64,000 bases of DNA from Comamonadaceae bacterium OS-1 (GCA_027923965.1 AP026969.1:4464001-4528000); one strand, 5' to 3'. Positions 23,464-32,205 are shown, counted from the stretch's first letter. Numbers and translations: made by a program. Notes: a model not told the origin generated them from the letters alone.

Positions 23464-24849
23464 TCAGGCGCGCATCAGCGCCTCGATTTCGTCGGGGTCG
23501 ACCGGCACACCCCGGCTGATGAGTTCGCAGCCGCTGGCGGTCACGATGGCATCGTCTTCGATGCGGATGCCGATGTTGTGGAAGGCCTCGGGCACGTCCG
23601 GGCCGGGGCGCACGTAGATGCCGGGCTCGATGGTCAGCACCATGCCCGGCTGCAGGATGCGGCTGGGGCGGTTGGTGATGGTTTCGCCACTGAGCGGGTC
23701 CTTGCGCTGGTTGTCGGCACCCACCTCCGCCTGCTCCACGTAGCTGCCGCAGTCGTGCACGTCCATGCCCAGCCAGTGGCCGGTGCGGTGCATGTAGTAG
23801 GCAAAGTAGGCGCGGCTGGTGATCACGTCGTCCACGGTGCCTACCTTGTTCTTGTCCAGCAGGCCCACGTCCAGCATGCCCTGCGCCAGCACCTTGACGG
23901 TGGCCTCGTGCGGGTCGGTGAAGCGTGCGCCGGGTTTGGTGGCGGCGATGGCGGCGACCTGGCTGGCCAGCACCAGCTCGTACAGGGTGCGTTGCGGGCC
24001 GGTGAATTTGCCGTTGGCCGGGAAGGTGCGGGTGATGTCGCTGGCATAGCCGTCGAGCTCGCAGCCCGCGTCGATCAGCACCAGCTCGCCGTCGCGCACC
24101 GGGGCTTTGTCGGCGCGGTAGTGCAGCACGCAGGCATTGGCCCCGGCGGCCACGATGCTGCCGTAGGCCGGGTACTGCGAGCCGTGGCGGCGGAATTCGT
24201 GCAGCAGCTCGGCATCCAGGTGGTATTCACACACTTCTTCGCCGTTGCGCAGCATGCGGGCCGATAGCTGCATGGCGCGGATGTGGGCTCCGGCGCTGAT
24301 CTGCGCGGCACGGCGCATGGTGTCTTGCTCGGAGGCATCTTTGAACAGGCGCATTTCGTCCAGCACGCTGCACAGGTCGCGCTGGGTGTCGGGGCACAGT
24401 GCGCCGAAGCGCACACGGGCGCGCACCTTGTTCAGCCAGCCATCGACCCGGCCTTCCAGCCCTTTGTGGGTGGCGAACGGGGTCCAGACGGCGCTGCGGT
24501 TTTCCAGCAGGCGGGGCAGTTGGGTGTCCAGGTCTGCTACGGAATACGCAGCATCCAGCGCAAGCGCGGCGGGCGCAGCGTCCGGGCCGAGCCGGAAACC
24601 ATCCCAGATCTCGCGCTCCAGGTCCTTGGGCGCGCAAAACAGCGTGGATTGGCCTTCGCCGGTCACCACCAGCCAGGCGTTCGGCTCGGTGAAGCCGGTC
24701 AGGTAGTAGAAATAGCTGTCGGCACGGAACAGAAAGTCGCTGTCGCGGTTGCGCTGCTGCTCGGGCGCGGTGGGCACGATGGCGATGCCGCCAGGGCCGA
24801 TCTTTTGGGCGAGTTGGGCGCGGCGTTGGGCGTAGATGGACGTTGTCAT
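23464..24849 (-). CDS. pepP: Xaa-Pro aminopeptidase P
   Basis: Removes an N-terminal residue next to proline from peptides; dinuclear manganese enzyme. 461 residues: aminopeptidase P N-domain (about 1-135) and pita-bread domain with ligands in LIDAGCELDGYASDITRTFP (two Asp), HRTGHWLGMDVHD (His), TIEPGIYV (Glu) and IRIEDDAIV (Glu). Length and motifs are typical. The start ATG overlaps the murU stop by ATGA, so the two genes are coupled. Confidence 0.95.
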   Translation of the reverse strand: MTTSIYAQRRAQLAQKIGPGGIAIVPTAPEQQRNRDSDFLFRADSYFYYLTGFTEPNAWLVVTGEGQSTLFCAPKDLEREIWDGFRLGPDAAPAALALDAAYSVADLDTQLPRLLENRSAVWTPFATHKGLEGRVDGWLNKVRARVRFGALCPDTQRDLCSVLDEMRLFKDASEQDTMRRAAQISAGAHIRAMQLSARMLRNGEEVCEYHLDAELLHEFRRHGSQYPAYGSIVAAGANACVLHYRADKAPVRDGELVLIDAGCELDGYASDITRTFPANGKFTGPQRTLYELVLASQVAAIAATKPGARFTDPHEATVKVLAQGMLDVGLLDKNKVGTVDDVITSRAYFAYYMHRTGHWLGMDVHDCGSYVEQAEVGADNQRKDPLSGETITNRPSRILQPGMVLTIEPGIYVRPGPDVPEAFHNIGIRIEDDAIVTASGCELISRGVPVDPDEIEALMRA

Positions 24850-25556
24850 GGTGTGTTCAGTTCGGCAAGTTGTTCGGGGGTGCCCACGTTGTGCCAGGGG
24901 CCGTCAAAACGGGATGCGGTGATGCGTTGCTGGCGGATGCCGTCAAACAGCAGCGGGCCCAGTGCGGTCTTCTGGCCCAGGGGCAGGTGGCGGCACAGCT
25001 CGGCGCGTACCAGGGCCAGGCTGCTGTAGGTGAGGCGCTGGCCGTCCGGGCCGGGGCCGTCCAGCCCCAGGCCGTTGGCCGCGATGCCAAAGTCGCCCTG
25101 CGGGTGGTAGGGCGGATTCGGCACCAGCCACAGGTGGGCCAGGGCATCGCTGCGGGCAAAGTCGGCGGCGGCGCTGGCATCGAAGGCAAAGCTGGGCGCG
25201 TAGATATCGCCCGCCACCAGCCAGAAGGCATCGCCCAGCAGCGGCAGGGCTTTCTTGATGCCGCCCGCGGTTTCCAGCGCGCCGCCGTGGTCGCGGCCTT
25301 CCTGCGAATAGGTGATCTGCAGGCCCCAGCGGGAGCCGTCGCCCAGTGCGGCGGGGATTTTTTCTTCCAGCCAGGCGGTGTTGATGGCGATGTGGCGCAC
25401 CCCGGCGGCGGCCAGGGCTTCCAGGTGCCAGACGATCAGCGGTTTGCCGTTGACGGGCAGCAGCGGTTTGGGCGTGTGGTCGGTCAGCGGGCGCATGCGC
25501 TCGCCGCGTCCGGCGGCGAGGATCAGGGCGTGGTCAATCGGGGAATGGGCAGGCAT
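24846..25556 (-). CDS. murU: N-acetylmuramate alpha-1-phosphate uridylyltransferase (MurU-like)
   Basis: A 236-residue sugar-phosphate nucleotidyltransferase: ALILAAGRGERMRPLTDHTP then KPLLPVNGKP is the NTP/Mg signature, with LVAGDIYAP as the metal-binding strand. It is the short form without an acyltransferase domain, as in MurU, which makes UDP-MurNAc from MurNAc-1-phosphate in the recycling bypass. The kinase partner amgK lies about 11 kb away at 13140-14228. A glucose/mannose-1-phosphate uridylyl/guanylyltransferase is the main alternative. Confidence 0.85.
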   Translation of the reverse strand: MPAHSPIDHALILAAGRGERMRPLTDHTPKPLLPVNGKPLIVWHLEALAAAGVRHIAINTAWLEEKIPAALGDGSRWGLQITYSQEGRDHGGALETAGGIKKALPLLGDAFWLVAGDIYAPSFAFDASAAADFARSDALAHLWLVPNPPYHPQGDFGIAANGLGLDGPGPDGQRLTYSSLALVRAELCRHLPLGQKTALGPLLFDGIRQQRITASRFDGPWHNVGTPEQLAELNTP

Positions 25557-25599
25557 GGGCTTGATTATCGGCGCGTGCTGTGGAATACCGTTTGCTATT

Positions 25600-25645
25600 G
25601 AATAAATAGCTGCTCACGCTGATGGAATGAGCGCAGGCGGCCTAA
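25600..25645 (+). repeat. Dispersed palindromic repeat, copy 5
   Basis: AATAAATAGCTGCTCACGCT then GATGGAATGAGCGCAGGCGG. Between murU and the aldehyde dehydrogenase gene. Confidence 0.83.
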
Positions 25646-25658
25646 AAGACTACTAAGT

Positions 25659-27110
25659 TTAAAACGGGTAGTGCCGGGGCGTGGTTTGCACGGTGATCCA
25701 GCGCAGGTCGGTAAACGCCGCGATGCCTGCCTTGCCACCAAAGCTGCCGATGCCGCTGCCTTTGACCCCGCCAAACGGCATTTGCGGTTCGTCGTGCACC
25801 GTGGGGCCGTTGACGTGGCAAATGCCGGACTGGATGCGCCCGGCCACCTGCAACGCGCGGGCGATGTCGCGGCCAAACACGGCGCTCGACAGGCCGTAGG
25901 CGTTGTCATTCGCGCAGGCCACGGCTTCGTCCACACCATTTACCCGCACGATGCCTTTGACCGGGCCGAAGGATTCGTCGCTGTAGATGCGCATGGCGGG
26001 CGTGACGTGGTCCAGCAGGGTGGCGGGCATCAGCGTGCTGTCGGCCTTGCCGCCGCACAGCAAGCTTGCGCCCTTTGCCAGCGCGTCGTCGATCAGCGCG
26101 TTGCAGCGGTGCACGGTGGCCATGTCGGCCACCGAGCCCAGCACCACCGGTCCCTGGCGCGGGTCGCCCAGGGGCAGGCTGGCGGCCTTGGCGGCGAGCA
26201 GGGCCACGAAGGCATCGGCTACCTTGGCATCCACGATGATGCGCTCGGTAGACATGCAGATCTGGCCCGAATTGGCAAAGGCCCCGAAGGCGGCGGCATT
26301 CACGGCGGCCTCCAAATCGGCATCGTCCAGCACCAGCAGAGGTGCCTTGCCGCCCAGCTCCAGCACCACCGGCTTGAGGTACTTGGCGCAGGTAGTGGCC
26401 ATGATCTTGCCCACGTGGGTGGAGCCGGTGAAGTTGACGCGGCGCACCGCGGGGTGGGCCACCATGGCCTCGACCACGGCGGCGGCATCGGCCGGGGCGT
26501 TGGTGATGAAGTTGACCACGCCCGGCGGCAGCCCGGCTTCTTGCAGGGCTTCGATGATCAGGCCGTGGGTGGCGGGGCAGAGCTCCGAGCCTTTGAGCAC
26601 CACGGTGTTGCCGCAGGCCAGCGGCACGGCGATGGCCCGCACGCCCAGGATCACCGGCGCGTTCCACGGGGCCATGCCCAGCACCACACCTGCCGCCTGG
26701 CGCACGCCCATGGACAAGTTGCCTGGCACGTCGGACGGAATCACCTCGCCGTTGATTTGCGTGGTCAGTGACGCGGCTTCCAGCAGCGTGCCCGCGGCCA
26801 GGTGCACGTTGAACCCGGCCCACATCGCCGAGGCCCCGGTTTCTGCGGCCATGGCGGCGATGAAGGCGGGGGCTTTGGCTTCCAGCGCGTGGGCGGCTTG
26901 GGTCAGCAGGGCGCGGCGCTGGCCCGGCCCGGTGGCCGACCAGGCGGGGAAGGCGGCGGCCGCGGCTTCCACGGCGGCAACGGCGTCCTGCACCGTGGCG
27001 GCGGGGGCGGTGGTGGCCACCGTGCCGTCCAGCGGGTTGCGCCGCTCGAAGGTGGCTCCATCAGATGCGGCGACGGCCTGGCCGTGGATGAGTAGGGAAA
27101 TAGAGGGCAT
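25659..27110 (-). CDS. NAD(P)-dependent aldehyde dehydrogenase (aromatic aldehyde / vanillin type)
   Basis: A 483-residue ALDH: cofactor strand MAPWNAPVILGVRAIAVPLA, general base Glu in VVLELGGKAPL, catalytic Cys in FANSGQICMSTER, and C-terminal ESFGPVKGI. The GQICMST context and overall pattern resemble vanillin and salicylaldehyde dehydrogenases, so oxidation of an aromatic aldehyde to its acid is likely; the exact substrate is not visible. RBS GGAG precedes MPSISLLIHG; upstream codons of the open frame overlap a repeat copy. It stands alone, with no catabolic operon around it. Confidence 0.88.
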   Translation of the reverse strand: MPSISLLIHGQAVAASDGATFERRNPLDGTVATTAPAATVQDAVAAVEAAAAAFPAWSATGPGQRRALLTQAAHALEAKAPAFIAAMAAETGASAMWAGFNVHLAAGTLLEAASLTTQINGEVIPSDVPGNLSMGVRQAAGVVLGMAPWNAPVILGVRAIAVPLACGNTVVLKGSELCPATHGLIIEALQEAGLPPGVVNFITNAPADAAAVVEAMVAHPAVRRVNFTGSTHVGKIMATTCAKYLKPVVLELGGKAPLLVLDDADLEAAVNAAAFGAFANSGQICMSTERIIVDAKVADAFVALLAAKAASLPLGDPRQGPVVLGSVADMATVHRCNALIDDALAKGASLLCGGKADSTLMPATLLDHVTPAMRIYSDESFGPVKGIVRVNGVDEAVACANDNAYGLSSAVFGRDIARALQVAGRIQSGICHVNGPTVHDEPQMPFGGVKGSGIGSFGGKAGIAAFTDLRWITVQTTPRHYPF

Positions 27111-27136
27111 GTTGTGTCTCCTGGTTTTTTTGCTAT

Positions 27137-27186
27137 GCATAGCGTAGCTGCTCATGCTTGTCCTATCAGCACGAGGGGGCTATTTC
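27137..27186 (+). repeat. Dispersed palindromic repeat, copy 6
   Basis: GTAGCTGCTCATGCTTGTCC then TATCAGCACGAGGGGGCTAT; arms TGCT/AGCA. Between the aldehyde dehydrogenase and dadA genes. Confidence 0.78.
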
Positions 27187-27234
27187 GCTTCAATGCCCCG
27201 TGGCGGCGGCAGCCGATGCAGCAGACAACCCACC

Positions 27235-27249
27235 CTAATTCTGAATTAG
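27235..27249. promoter_or_regulatory. Palindrome in dadA promoter region, LysR-type box
   Basis: CTAATTCTGAATTAG is a perfect 15-bp palindrome with the T-N11-A form used by LysR-type regulators. It lies ~80 bp before dadA in an AT-rich stretch (27235-27300) that also contains TCTAAT and ATTAGA half-site-like words. The LysR-type argP gene sits right after dadA, so ArgP is a natural candidate, though Lrp is also possible for dad genes. Confidence 0.5.
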
Positions 27250-27330
27250 ATTTTCTAATAACCAATAGCTTAATAAATTAGACCAACTTATATTGCAGCT
27301 TGTTACGGCTTTTGAGTCAGGGAGTGGCGC

Positions 27331-28614
27331 ATGAAAGTATTGATCTTGGGCAGCGGGGTGATTGGCACCTGCACGGCGTATTACCTGGCCAAGGCGGGCC
27401 ACCAGGTGACGGTCATCGACCGCCAGAGCGGCCCCGCGCTGGAAACCAGCTTTGGCAATGCGGGCGAGGTGTCGCCGGGCTACTCGTCGCCCTGGGCCGG
27501 TCCGGGCGTGCCTCTCAAGGCCATACAGTGGATGATGATGCACCACAGCCCGCTGGTGATCCGCCCGCTGCTCGACCCCGCCATGTGGCGCTGGGGCGCG
27601 CAAATGCTGCGCAACTGCACCGAGGCGCGCTACCAGATCAACAAGGGCCGCATGGTGCGGCTGGCCGAGTACAGCCGCGACTGCCTGGTGCAGCTGCGCG
27701 CCGACACCGGCATTGCCTACGACGACCGTAGCCAGGGCACGCTGCAGCTGTTCCGCACCCAGAAGCAGCTCGACGGCACGGGCAAAGACATCGACATCCT
27801 CAAGCAATACAAAGTGCCGTTCCAGCTGCTGGACCGCGAGGCCTACCTGCAGTACGAGCCCGCCCTGGCGCTGGTGAAAGAAAAGTTTGTCGGTGCGCTG
27901 CGCCTGCCCGGCGATGAAACCGGCGACTGCTTCAAGTTCACCAATGCCCTGGCGAAAATGGCCGAGGCGCTGGGCGTGGAGTTCCGCTACGGCGTGCAGA
28001 TCGACCGCATCGCGGCGGACGGCAAACAAATCACCGGCGTGCACACCAGCGCGGGCCTGCTCACCGCCGAGTCCTACCTGGTCGCGCTGGGCAGCTATTC
28101 GCCCATCCTGCTCAAACCGCTGGGTTTCAACCTGCCGGTGTACCCGGTCAAGGGCTATTCGATCACCGTGCCCATCACCAACGCCGCCGGTGCGCCCGAA
28201 TCCACTGTGATGGACGAAACCCACAAGGTGGCCGTCACCCGCCTGGGCGACCGCATCCGTGTGGGCGGCACGGCCGAGCTGGCAGGCTACAGCCTGGAGC
28301 TGCACGAGGAGCGCCGTAACACCCTGAACCACGTGGTGACCGACCTGTTCCCCCAGGGCGGCGACACCACCAAAGCCACCTTCTGGACCGGCCTGCGCCC
28401 CATGACCCCCGACGGCACGCCCGTGCTGGGCGGCACGCCCTACCCCAACCTGCACCTGTCCACCGGCCACGGTACCCTGGGCTGGACCATGGCCGCCGGT
28501 ACCGGCCGGGTGATGGCCGACGTGCTGTCCAAACGCACGCCCGAGATCAGCATGGAAGGGCTGACTTTGGCCCGTTATGGCAATGGATTTAGCGGGATGC
28601 GCAACACCGGGTAA
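27331..28614 (+). CDS. dadA: D-amino acid dehydrogenase
   Basis: FAD enzyme that deaminates D-amino acids, mainly D-alanine, at the membrane and feeds the respiratory chain. 427 residues with the FAD Rossmann start [40 protein letters not shown] typical for DadA, and a C-terminal FAD loop [20 protein letters not shown] with [10 protein letters not shown]. Length matches E. coli DadA (432). GGGAG precedes the ATG. No alanine racemase (dadX) follows; the next gene is argP, 9 bp on. Confidence 0.94.
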   Translation: MKVLILGSGVIGTCTAYYLAKAGHQVTVIDRQSGPALETSFGNAGEVSPGYSSPWAGPGVPLKAIQWMMMHHSPLVIRPLLDPAMWRWGAQMLRNCTEARYQINKGRMVRLAEYSRDCLVQLRADTGIAYDDRSQGTLQLFRTQKQLDGTGKDIDILKQYKVPFQLLDREAYLQYEPALALVKEKFVGALRLPGDETGDCFKFTNALAKMAEALGVEFRYGVQIDRIAADGKQITGVHTSAGLLTAESYLVALGSYSPILLKPLGFNLPVYPVKGYSITVPITNAAGAPESTVMDETHKVAVTRLGDRIRVGGTAELAGYSLELHEERRNTLNHVVTDLFPQGGDTTKATFWTGLRPMTPDGTPVLGGTPYPNLHLSTGHGTLGWTMAAGTGRVMADVLSKRTPEISMEGLTLARYGNGFSGMRNTG

Positions 28615-28623
28615 ATTCCGGTT

Positions 28624-29535
28624 ATGAGCACCTTTGATCCCGACGCCCTCGAATGCCTGGCCGCCATCGTAGAAGAGGGCGGTTTTGAGAGGGCCGCGCA
28701 GCGGCTCAACATCACCCAGTCGGCGGTGTCGCAGCGCCTGCGCTCGCTAGAGGCGCAGGCGGGTACCGTGCTGGTGGTGCGCAGCCGCCCGCTCAAGCCC
28801 ACGGCGGCGGGGCATTTGCTGATCAAGCACACCAAGCAGCTGCGCCTGCTGCGCGCCGACCTGGAGCGCGACATGCAGGAGCTGGCCCCCAGTGCCATGG
28901 GCGGCGCACGCGACGAAGAGCGGGTGTCGATTGCCATCAACGCCGACAGCATCGCCACATGGGCCATGGGCGCGCTGCAGGCCGTGGTGGCCCAGGGCCT
29001 GCCGCTGGAGATCATCACCGACGACCAGGACTTCACCCAGGAATGGCTGCGCGAAGGCCAGGTGATGGGCTGCGTCACCACCCTGAAGCAGGCCCTGCGC
29101 GGCTGCAAGGTGGTGCCGCTGGGCGCGATGCGCTACGTGGCCGTGGCCCAGGCCGCCTATGCCCGCCAGCACCTGCCCCAGGGCCTGACGGCGCACAACT
29201 TTCGCAGCGTGCCGTTTGTGGCCTTCAACCGCAAGGACGACATGCAGCGCGAATTCGTCAGCCAGGCGTTTGGCCTGAAGCGGGTGTCGCTGCGCCAGTT
29301 GTTTGTGCCCAGCTCCGAAGGCCAGGTGCGCGCCGTGCTGGCCGGCTGGGGGGTCAGCGTGGTGCCCGAGCTGCTGGCCCGCGGCCTGATCGACAGCGGT
29401 GCCCTGGTGCACCTGGCCCCCAGCCAGGCCCTGCACATCCAGCTGTTCTGGCACTGCTGGAACCTGCAGTCCGAGGTGCTGGACACCCTGAGCGCCGCCC
29501 TCACCCAGGCGGCCATGGCCGCGCTGAGCGAATAG
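28624..29535 (+). CDS. argP: LysR-type regulator ArgP
   Basis: A 303-residue LysR regulator. N-terminal winged HTH (LECLAAIVEEGGFERAAQRL, NITQSAVSQRLRSLEAQAGT), then an effector domain (about 95-295) with FVAFNRKDDMQREFV, matching ArgP/IciA. ArgP senses lysine and arginine and usually controls the exporter argO; here it lies directly after dadA and no exporter is adjacent, so it may govern D-amino acid or basic amino acid use. Start ATG gives MSTFDPDALECLAA. Confidence 0.88.
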   Translation: MSTFDPDALECLAAIVEEGGFERAAQRLNITQSAVSQRLRSLEAQAGTVLVVRSRPLKPTAAGHLLIKHTKQLRLLRADLERDMQELAPSAMGGARDEERVSIAINADSIATWAMGALQAVVAQGLPLEIITDDQDFTQEWLREGQVMGCVTTLKQALRGCKVVPLGAMRYVAVAQAAYARQHLPQGLTAHNFRSVPFVAFNRKDDMQREFVSQAFGLKRVSLRQLFVPSSEGQVRAVLAGWGVSVVPELLARGLIDSGALVHLAPSQALHIQLFWHCWNLQSEVLDTLSAALTQAAMAALSE

Positions 29536-29541
29536 CGCCGA

Positions 29542-30255
29542 TCACCAAAAGCTCAGGCTTTTGGCCAGGATGCGCTGTATCCACGAGCGGGATGCCGTGT
29601 CGTTCACATCGCCCTTGCCCACCAGCTCCAGCCGCGCGTCCACCACGTCGCCCGAGGCCACTACGTTGCCCGAGGTGATGTCGATCGGGTTCACCACGCC
29701 CGAGAAGCGCAGGGTGCTGATACCGTTGTTGAAAGCCATGCTGCGCTCGCCCGCCACCACCAGGTAGCCGTTGGACAGCACGTTGATCACCGACGCCGCC
29801 AGGCGGCCCTGGAACTTGTTGCTGCTGTCGGTGCTGCCCTTGCCCTTGTAGGTGTCGCTGCCCGAGGCGCTGGCATCCACGTTCATGATGCCTTTCAAAA
29901 TACTGCCCAGCGAGTTGGATTCCGAGCCCGGCCCCTTGGAGGCCAGGGTGCTGGCGCGGCTCAGGTCGCTGTTCGTCACGCTGCTGGCGTTCATGCTCTC
30001 TGCTATATCCACCTTCAGGGCATCGCCGATCTTGCGCGGCTTGCGGCGGTCGGAAAACAGCGAACCGGTGGTCATGTTCTGCCGAAAGATCGCGCCGGTG
30101 GCCACGGGCTCGATGTCGGTGGGCGGCGTGAGCGGGTTGGCCCGCACCGGCGGCGGGATGATGCTGTCACTGGCGCAAGCCGCCAGCAAGGCCAGCAGCA
30201 GCAGGGGCAGGTAACGCACCAGGGTGGGTGTCATGGATGTCATAAGCGCTTTCAT
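29542..30255 (-). CDS. flgH: FlgH-like L-ring lipoprotein, not in a flagellar operon
   Basis: A 237-residue outer-membrane lipoprotein: signal with lipobox LAAC, Cys at residue 27, then GAIFRQNMTTGSLFSDRRKP and KIGDALKVDIAESMNASSVT, VINVLSNGYLVVAGERSMAF, LRFSGVVNPIDITSGNVVAS, the core phrases of FlgH. FlgH builds the flagellar L-ring around the rod. Notably no flgI, flgG, flgJ or other flagellar gene is near; instead two unknown genes precede it in the same direction, coupled by 2 bp. It may be a second flgH or serve another envelope complex. Confidence 0.87.
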   Translation of the reverse strand: MKALMTSMTPTLVRYLPLLLLALLAACASDSIIPPPVRANPLTPPTDIEPVATGAIFRQNMTTGSLFSDRRKPRKIGDALKVDIAESMNASSVTNSDLSRASTLASKGPGSESNSLGSILKGIMNVDASASGSDTYKGKGSTDSSNKFQGRLAASVINVLSNGYLVVAGERSMAFNNGISTLRFSGVVNPIDITSGNVVASGDVVDARLELVGKGDVNDTASRSWIQRILAKSLSFW

Positions 30256-30257
30256 GT

Positions 30258-30800
30258 TCAGTTTTCAAAACCCGTGACGATGGCGGTGACCACCGGGGCG
30301 ATCTTGCTGCGGGTTGACGACCACTTGCCCATGCCGTACACCGGGTCCAGCGCGTAGCTGCTGCGCGACAGCACCTGGCCGGTGGCGGTGCGCAGGGTCA
30401 GGGTGGCGGTAGTGAGGTAGGTTTTGTATTCGCTGGTGAAGGGCGGAATGGCCCATTCAATCCCCGCCACATAATGCAGCCACACATCGCAGGCATTCAA
30501 ACCGGTGCCAGGCTCGTAAATGCGGCTTTCAATCTGGTGAAGCCGCAATTCAGATTGCATGGCCGGCAGTAATTCACTGGCCTGGGATTCCGGATTCAAT
30601 GCAATACAGACTTTATGGAATGTCGGGTGGATATGGTAGACCGTATCGCGGGCCTTGCTGGGCCCCACCGCAATTACCGAGCTGGCCGCAATACCGGTGG
30701 CCTTTACCAATTCCAATATCGGTACCGGCGAGAATAGGGAGCACGCAGTTTGCAGGCCGCACAGCGTGGTGATTCCCAGTATTCGGTAATATTTTTCCAT
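30258..30800 (-). CDS. Unknown probable exported/lipoprotein in the flgH cluster
   Basis: A 180-residue protein with an N-terminal hydrophobic segment ending LQTAC (Cys at 20), a near-lipobox with an atypical Gln at -3, so a lipoprotein is plausible but not certain. Later parts contain TVYHIHPTFHKVCIALNP, DVWLHYVAGIEWAIPPF, YLTTATLTLRTATGQVLS and a basic-polar end. The beta-rich pattern with a W-hYhAGIEW phrase suggests an outer-membrane-associated assembly factor, but I recognise no family. It ends 2 bp before flgH and begins 16 bp after the 122-residue gene, so the three are one unit. Base composition is lower in GC than neighbours near its 5' half. Confidence 0.7.
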   Translation of the reverse strand: MEKYYRILGITTLCGLQTACSLFSPVPILELVKATGIAASSVIAVGPSKARDTVYHIHPTFHKVCIALNPESQASELLPAMQSELRLHQIESRIYEPGTGLNACDVWLHYVAGIEWAIPPFTSEYKTYLTTATLTLRTATGQVLSRSSYALDPVYGMGKWSSTRSKIAPVVTAIVTGFEN

Positions 30801-30816
30801 ATGGCTGTATTATTTT

Positions 30817-31185
30817 TTAAACCAGCGCATTGACCGCCTGGGCGGCGGCAGACAGGCCGGTGGATGCGTAGTTGGCCGCCACCGTGGCCGCCGTGCCCAC
30901 ACCGTTGGCGACGGTGTTGTAGGCGGCTTTCAGCCCGTTGGCACCGGTGGTGGCCAGGGCCACGGTGTGCGTGGCAACGTCCTTGATGTCGTTTTCTACT
31001 TCGTCCACCACCTTGCCCAGGCTGCTGCCGGCTTGGGCTGCGCCACTGGCCAATCCCATGACCGATGCGGCCACCGGGCCAAATTCTTTGGCGTTCTTTT
31101 CAAAGTTGCCCAGCGTGGCTTGTTTAGCCGCCGCAGCAGCCTGTTGCGCCGCCAATGCGCTGGAAGAGGTACTGTTGATTTTCAT
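30817..31185 (-). CDS. Unknown Ala-rich helical protein, first gene of the flgH cluster
   Basis: 122 residues, MKINSTSSSALAAQQAAAAA onward, with about one third alanine, many Thr/Ser/Gly/Asn and only short hydrophobic stretches. There is no signal peptide; the composition resembles small secreted or rod-type axial/flagellin-like proteins rather than an enzyme. AAGGA precedes the ATG at good distance; the frame stays open upstream but has no better start. The AT-rich upstream gap holds its promoter. Function unknown; cluster context suggests a surface structure with the FlgH-like ring. Confidence 0.65.
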   Translation of the reverse strand: MKINSTSSSALAAQQAAAAAKQATLGNFEKNAKEFGPVAASVMGLASGAAQAGSSLGKVVDEVENDIKDVATHTVALATTGANGLKAAYNTVANGVGTAATVAANYASTGLSAAAQAVNALV

Positions 31186-31538
31186 GAAAATCCTTTCAGG
31201 TATGGAAGTAAATAAGGCGATGGATAAATTTTGCCATGTAAGTAAACGTTTCATTTTGAATAAACGGCAAGAATACCCAGCTGTTTACAATGCTTGACAT
31301 TGCTAAATCAGGCGCTACACCATGGATATATATCAAAATATAAAGAGCCGGTTTACCCCTGAATGGCGGAATACATGGCGTACGATTAATAACCCGTTGG
31401 ATTACTATTTCTTTGCGCCGGTGCGGCAGGCGGAGCCACGCGGTGCGGGGGCCATACTTGACCTGTATTTTGTGACTTACTGGTAACAAAATGGTCGGGT
31501 ACTGTTTTTTGAAAACGATGGGGGCTAAAATCCACCGC
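31186..31538. other. AT-rich divergent intergenic region, 353 bp
   Basis: Separates the flgH cluster (-) from the TetR gene (+). It is clearly AT-richer than its surroundings (31200-31380), which may mark acquired DNA or a silenced promoter region. The right end carries the putative TetR operator; no gene or repeat copy is seen. Confidence 0.6.
31467..31492. promoter_or_regulatory. Putative TetR-type operator
   Basis: Perfect inverted repeat ATTTTGT / ACAAAAT with a 12-bp spacer. A TTGACC -35-like word lies just upstream (31458-31463), so binding here would block the promoter of the TetR gene that starts at 31539: simple autoregulation. Confidence 0.5.
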
Positions 31539-32165
31539 ATGAAACCCGCCCTCCCCGCCAAAGCCCCCAAGGTCTCGTTCAAGCAGCAGATGCTGGCCGC
31601 GCGCGAGGAAGCCATCGTGCAAACCGTCAACCGCCTGCTGGCCGAAAAAGGCTTTGAGGCCATGACGGTGGACGAGGTGGCCCAGGGTGTGGGCATTGCC
31701 AAAGCCAGCCTGTACAAGCACTTTCCCAGCAAGGAAGACCTGGCCGCCGCCGCCATGGTGCGCGTGCTGCACCGCACCCAGGCCTACCTCGACACCCTGC
31801 CCGCCGAGGCCCCGCCGCTGGACAACCTCAAAGCCATGGTGCGCTGGGCGATGGAAGTGCAACTGGCGGGCGAAATGCCCTCGCTGCCCAGCCAGAACTC
31901 CACCCTGCGGGCCAATCTGATGGGCAACGGGGCCTACCTGGACGCGCTGGTGGGGGTGAGCGACCAGCTCGGCGGCTGGATCCAGGCGGCGCAAAAGGCC
32001 GGGCAGATCAACCCGCAGATCCCGGCGATTGCCGTGCTCTACACCCTGTTTGCCCGCGCCTGCGACCCGGTGCTGGGCTTCTTGCAGGCCAGCGGCCAGT
32101 ACAGCGATGCCCAGGTGATCGACTGGGTGCTGGGCACCTGTTTTGAGGGCTTAAATGCCCGCTAG
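31539..32165 (+). CDS. TetR/AcrR-family transcriptional regulator
   Basis: About 208 residues. The N-terminal HTH is clear: REEAIVQTVNRLLAEKGFEA, MTVDEVAQGVGIAKASLYKH then FPSKEDL, the typical TetR recognition-helix region. The C-terminal ligand domain is unassigned. No obvious target gene is adjacent (the next is the convergent GH13 gene), other than itself through the inverted repeat upstream. ATG at 31539 is chosen; ATG at 31518 is an alternative. The TAG stop lies within a dispersed-repeat copy. Confidence 0.88.
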   Translation: MKPALPAKAPKVSFKQQMLAAREEAIVQTVNRLLAEKGFEAMTVDEVAQGVGIAKASLYKHFPSKEDLAAAAMVRVLHRTQAYLDTLPAEAPPLDNLKAMVRWAMEVQLAGEMPSLPSQNSTLRANLMGNGAYLDALVGVSDQLGGWIQAAQKAGQINPQIPAIAVLYTLFARACDPVLGFLQASGQYSDAQVIDWVLGTCFEGLNAR

Positions 32166-32205
32166 CGCTTATTCCATAAGCATAAGAAGCTATCAATAAA
32201 ATAGC
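32158..32205 (-). repeat. Dispersed palindromic repeat, copy 7
   Basis: Reverse form: GCTAGCGCTTATTCCATAAG then CATAAGAAGCTATCAATAAA. It fills the gap between the convergent TetR and GH13 genes and supplies the TetR stop codon. Confidence 0.82.
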
